64,000 nucleotides of DNA from Pseudomonas fluorescens (GTDB taxonomy: Bacteria; Pseudomonadota; Gammaproteobacteria; Pseudomonadales; Pseudomonadaceae): positions 1 through 64,000 of the forward strand of contig NZ_CABVHK010000011.1 in assembly GCF_902497785.1 (NCBI RefSeq), written 5' to 3'. A program made the position numbers and the translations under genes. Shown piece after piece: positions 61,304 to 64,000 of the stretch. A model generated the notes under the pieces. It did not search any database and had not been told where the DNA came from. It worked only from the letters and a program-made list of their open reading frames with translations. Position 1 is the stretch's first letter; every line of letters starts with the position of its first letter.

Positions 61304-64000
61304 ATGCAGGACCCTCGCCCGGACCCGACGCTCGACCTGGAATACGCTGCGCAACGTCCGATTTTCACGGATTTCCTGCAGCACGCGGGGCAATCGCCTG
61401 ATGCAATCGCGGTGATCTCGCCAGACGCGACGTGCAGTTACGGTCAGCTTGAACAGGTCAGTCAGGCAATTGCTGCTTTCCTGATCGGACAGGGTGCCAC
61501 TTCCTCCGACCGGGTTGTCATCGTGTCGGGGCGTTGTGCGGGGTTGGTCTACGCCATGCTCGGCGCGTTGCGCGCCGGGCTGATGTTCACGGTGGCCGAC
61601 GTCGCCTATCCACCGGCGCGCGTCGCTCAAATCATTCGGGCATTGCAGCCTTCTTACGTGTTGCTGTGCGGTGAAGCCGCTGTCGGTCCCGATCCAGAGC
61701 ACCTTGACTCAACACACGTCGTGCGAATCCCGGAAATCCCCGCCGCCGTGCTGCAGGAATTTCCCGTCGCTCAAAAGGGTCCGCCGCCAGTCGACCCGCG
61801 CGCCCCGGCCTATGTCACCTTCACGTCGGGCAGCACCGGCGAACCGAAAGGGATTGTGACGAATCACGCGCCGTTGGTTCACTTCATCGAGTGGCATGTC
61901 CGACGACATTCTTTTACCCGCGAGGAGCGCTTTTCCCTGCTGTCCGGTCTTGGCCATGACCCGGTCTACCGGGATGTATTCACGCCGCTGTCGATTGGCG
62001 CGACCGTCTGCATTCCCGCCCAGTCACTGGTCATCGATCCTGCGGCGCTGGCGAAGTGGATCCATGAAAGTGCCATTTCCGTCATCCACCTGACCCCGCC
62101 CTTGGGCAAGCTGATTGAAACCGGGGCAAAACTCAACGGACGGCCATTGAATGCCCTGCGCTATCTGTTCTGGGGTGGAGATGCACTCAGCAGCACGCTG
62201 TACGAGCAGATACGCGTCATCGCGCCCAACGCCATCAGCGTGAATTTCTACGGCACCACCGAAACTCCCCAGGCCATGGCGTTCCATCAAGTCGACCCTG
62301 ATGCCAACAATGCGCGGATTCCACTCGGCAAAGGTGTTGAAGGGGCACAATTGCTGGTGGTGAATGACGCGAGCGAGTTGGTGGGCGAGGGCGATGTCGG
62401 CGAGATTCTGATACGCAGCCCTTACTTGTCGCTGGGTTACTGGCATGACACCGCGCAAACCAGCGAAAAATTCGTTGTGAACCCGTTTACGAATAGTGCG
62501 GGTGACCTTTGTTATAAAACTGGAGACCTTGGCACTTACCTGTCAGATGGCAGTGTCCTGTTTCTGGGGCGGGGCGACAGTCAGGTCAAGATCCGTGGGC
62601 ACCGAATCGAATTAAGCGAAATCGAAGTGGCGGTATCGCGGCATCCGCGGATCAAACAGTGCGTCGTCTCGGCCGTCAACGACAGTGCGCCGGTGAGGCT
62701 GGTTGCGTATTGCGTTTCAGCAAGTCCCGTTTCATCGCTTGAATTGCGTGAACAGGTCAGTCGCGAACTTCCGGACTACATGGTGCCGGCATTGTTCCTG
62801 TTTCTGGACGCCATCCCGCTCACGCCAAACGGCAAGATCGACAAGCGTGCGCTGCCCCCGATCAACCTCGAGTCGACGGCTTCAACCTCGCGCCAGGACC
62901 TGTCACCTGCCGCCCATAAACTGGCCGCCGCGTGGGCTGAGATACTCGAAGTCCCGCACATCGATGCCAATTTGTCATTTGTGGAACTGGGCGGTGATTC
63001 GCTCTCGTTCGTGCAGGCGTCGATGGTGCTGGAGCAGTTGATTGGCCCGCTCCCCGACCAATGGGAAACGATACCGGTACGCGAACTTGGCGAGCGGACC
63101 AAGGCAGCCAGTTCTTCATTCTTTTCCCTGCGGGCGATGGAAGTCCCGGTGCTGTTGCGGGTGATGTCGATCCTGCTGATTGTGATCGGGCACCTTCAAC
63201 TTTTTTCCGCTTGGCCGATTGCGGGTGAGACGACGGTGTTGTTCATCGTTTCGGGTATCAGCCTGGCCAGGTTTCAACTGCAGATCATCACCGAGCGCGG
63301 CAGCGCGCATACGTTGTTGAAATCCATTGCCACTATCGCGGTCCCCACCTTGCTGTACGCGCTGCTGGTGCAAATCGTCTTCGATCGTGTTCACTGGCAA
63401 ACCCTGTTGTTCGTTTCAAACTGGTTTCCTGAAAGTGACGTCGGCTATTTCAACTATTGGTATATCGAAGTACTGCTGCAGATGATTGCCATCATCGGGA
63501 TTGCATTGTCATTCGATCGCGTCAGGAAAACACTGATGGCGAATCCGTTTCGCAACCTGGTGATTGCCGCGTGTGGATTGGCAGTGGCAGATCTGGTGAT
63601 CAATGCGTATGTCTTCGATGCCAATGCGTTGTATGGCCGGGTGCCGCAGCACTTTCTTGCAATCATGGTCCTGGGCATGGCCATTCATTACGCCCACTCA
63701 ACGACCCGCAAGTGGGTGGCCAGTGTGGTCACGGTCGTGGTGCTGGGCGGGCAGGACCTGCTTCTCATGTACGGCACCCAGCCGCTCGGCGTGGACATCA
63801 GCCAGTACGTTGATATCGCCATTCCCGCCGTGCTCGCGGCGATCTGGATCAGGGCCGTTCCGGTGCCCGGTCTGTTGGCGCGGGGGCTGGCGTTGATTGC
63901 TTCGTCAACGCTGTACATCTACCTGACGCATTTCCAGTTTCAGTCCCTCGCCCGGCGCATTGTCGACCAGCCGATGGTCGGGGTGATCGTGGCGATTGTC
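61304..64000 (+). CDS. Adenylation-carrier-acyltransferase fusion protein (3' part off the window)
   Basis: At least 899 codons, open at the right edge. Residues about 20-530 form an NRPS-type adenylation domain: YVTFTSGSTGEPKG (A3), GHDPVYRD (A4; the Asp that binds the amino group is present), NFYGTTETPQ (A5), YKTGDLG (A7), KIRGHRIEL (A8) and NGKIDKRAL (A10). A carrier domain follows with ELGGDSLSF (Ser566 for phosphopantetheine). From about residue 620 the protein is membrane-bound and resembles acyltransferase-3 (VMSILLIVIGHLQLF, LFIVSGISLARF, YFNYWYIEVL, LYIYLTHF). No condensation or thioesterase domain precedes the edge. It probably activates an amino acid and passes it to a membrane acceptor. 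Confidence 0.85.
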   Translation, partial: MQDPRPDPTLDLEYAAQRPIFTDFLQHAGQSPDAIAVISPDATCSYGQLEQVSQAIAAFLIGQGATSSDRVVIVSGRCAGLVYAMLGALRAGLMFTVADVAYPPARVAQIIRALQPSYVLLCGEAAVGPDPEHLDSTHVVRIPEIPAAVLQEFPVAQKGPPPVDPRAPAYVTFTSGSTGEPKGIVTNHAPLVHFIEWHVRRHSFTREERFSLLSGLGHDPVYRDVFTPLSIGATVCIPAQSLVIDPAALAKWIHESAISVIHLTPPLGKLIETGAKLNGRPLNALRYLFWGGDALSSTLYEQIRVIAPNAISVNFYGTTETPQAMAFHQVDPDANNARIPLGKGVEGAQLLVVNDASELVGEGDVGEILIRSPYLSLGYWHDTAQTSEKFVVNPFTNSAGDLCYKTGDLGTYLSDGSVLFLGRGDSQVKIRGHRIELSEIEVAVSRHPRIKQCVVSAVNDSAPVRLVAYCVSASPVSSLELREQVSRELPDYMVPALFLFLDAIPLTPNGKIDKRALPPINLESTASTSRQDLSPAAHKLAAAWAEILEVPHIDANLSFVELGGDSLSFVQASMVLEQLIGPLPDQWETIPVRELGERTKAASSSFFSLRAMEVPVLLRVMSILLIVIGHLQLFSAWPIAGETTVLFIVSGISLARFQLQIITERGSAHTLLKSIATIAVPTLLYALLVQIVFDRVHWQTLLFVSNWFPESDVGYFNYWYIEVLLQMIAIIGIALSFDRVRKTLMANPFRNLVIAACGLAVADLVINAYVFDANALYGRVPQHFLAIMVLGMAIHYAHSTTRKWVASVVTVVVLGGQDLLLMYGTQPLGVDISQYVDIAIPAVLAAIWIRAVPVPGLLARGLALIASSTLYIYLTHFQFQSLARRIVDQPMVGVIVAIV

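Noticed and set aside
1..64000. tRNA, rRNA, insertion sequence or prophage genes
   Set aside because: I looked for cloverleaf-like ends, CCA stems, transposase motifs (DDE, HUH) and integrases and saw none; the repeats present are REP-type and do not encode proteins.

Overview
The window looks like chromosomal DNA of a fluorescens-group Pseudomonas: GC-rich, dense in LysR-type regulators, with REP/REPIN hairpins carrying the GGGAGC-GAGCTTGCTCGC core, and gene families typical of that genus (COG0523 GTPase, napEDABC, IorAB-type molybdenum hydroxylase, GlxA-type AraC regulators). I see no rRNA, tRNA, CRISPR array, integrase or transposase. The species call is an inference from gene content and repeats.

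Layout. (1) 1-8992: an edge-truncated MhpA-like flavin monooxygenase and a phosphonate island: phnX, a LysR regulator, an OPA-type MFS carrier, an iron-type alcohol dehydrogenase and phnDCE, bounded by a second LysR regulator. No phnW-type aminotransferase is present, which points to an alcohol such as 2-hydroxyethylphosphonate as a possible substrate. (2) 8999-14423: a TetR/MFS divergent efflux pair, then a FadL-like outer-membrane protein whose last codons are frameshifted at a G8 run, and a Tat-exported sulfatase. (3) 14633-28706: a minus-strand catabolic array (two tandem amidohydrolases, UbiD and UbiX, a His-rich COG0523 GTPase, an NCS2 permease, a deaminase of the 8-oxoguanine type, an outer-membrane channel) punctuated by REP pairs. 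It is followed by a LysR gene divergent from an IorAB-like molybdenum hydroxylase pair and another LysR gene. (4) 28725-36422: TonB receptor, FeS photolyase, two exported alpha/beta hydrolases, a small secreted protein and a GlxA-type regulator. (5) 36423-43468: hexuronate-type MFS carrier, AraC regulator, PLP threonine dehydratase-like enzyme, LysR gene with a tiny overlapping upstream ORF, epoxide hydrolase and an OhrR-like MarR regulator. Two 17-bp identical palindromes link the last group. (6) 43669-49395: napEDABC, a DUF1206 membrane protein and a secreted protein with five 39-bp tandem repeats. (7) 49659-55938: an orphan receiver, a CadC-type winged-helix/TPR regulator, and a divergent operon of an NmrA-like reductase, a cupin and an EmrAB-like efflux pair. 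(8) 55972-64000: a repeat region, a thioesterase, a CHASE4-PAS-GGDEF-EAL protein, RidA divergent from a LysR gene with a clear operator, and an edge-truncated protein fusing an amino-acid adenylation domain, a carrier domain and a membrane acyltransferase.

The most unusual items are the single-polypeptide adenylation/carrier/acyltransferase protein at the right edge, the amidohydrolase pair in which one member has lost its HxH metal ligands, the phosphonate island with a dehydrogenase but no aminotransferase, and the shared palindrome with the 29-residue ORF next to the MarR group.
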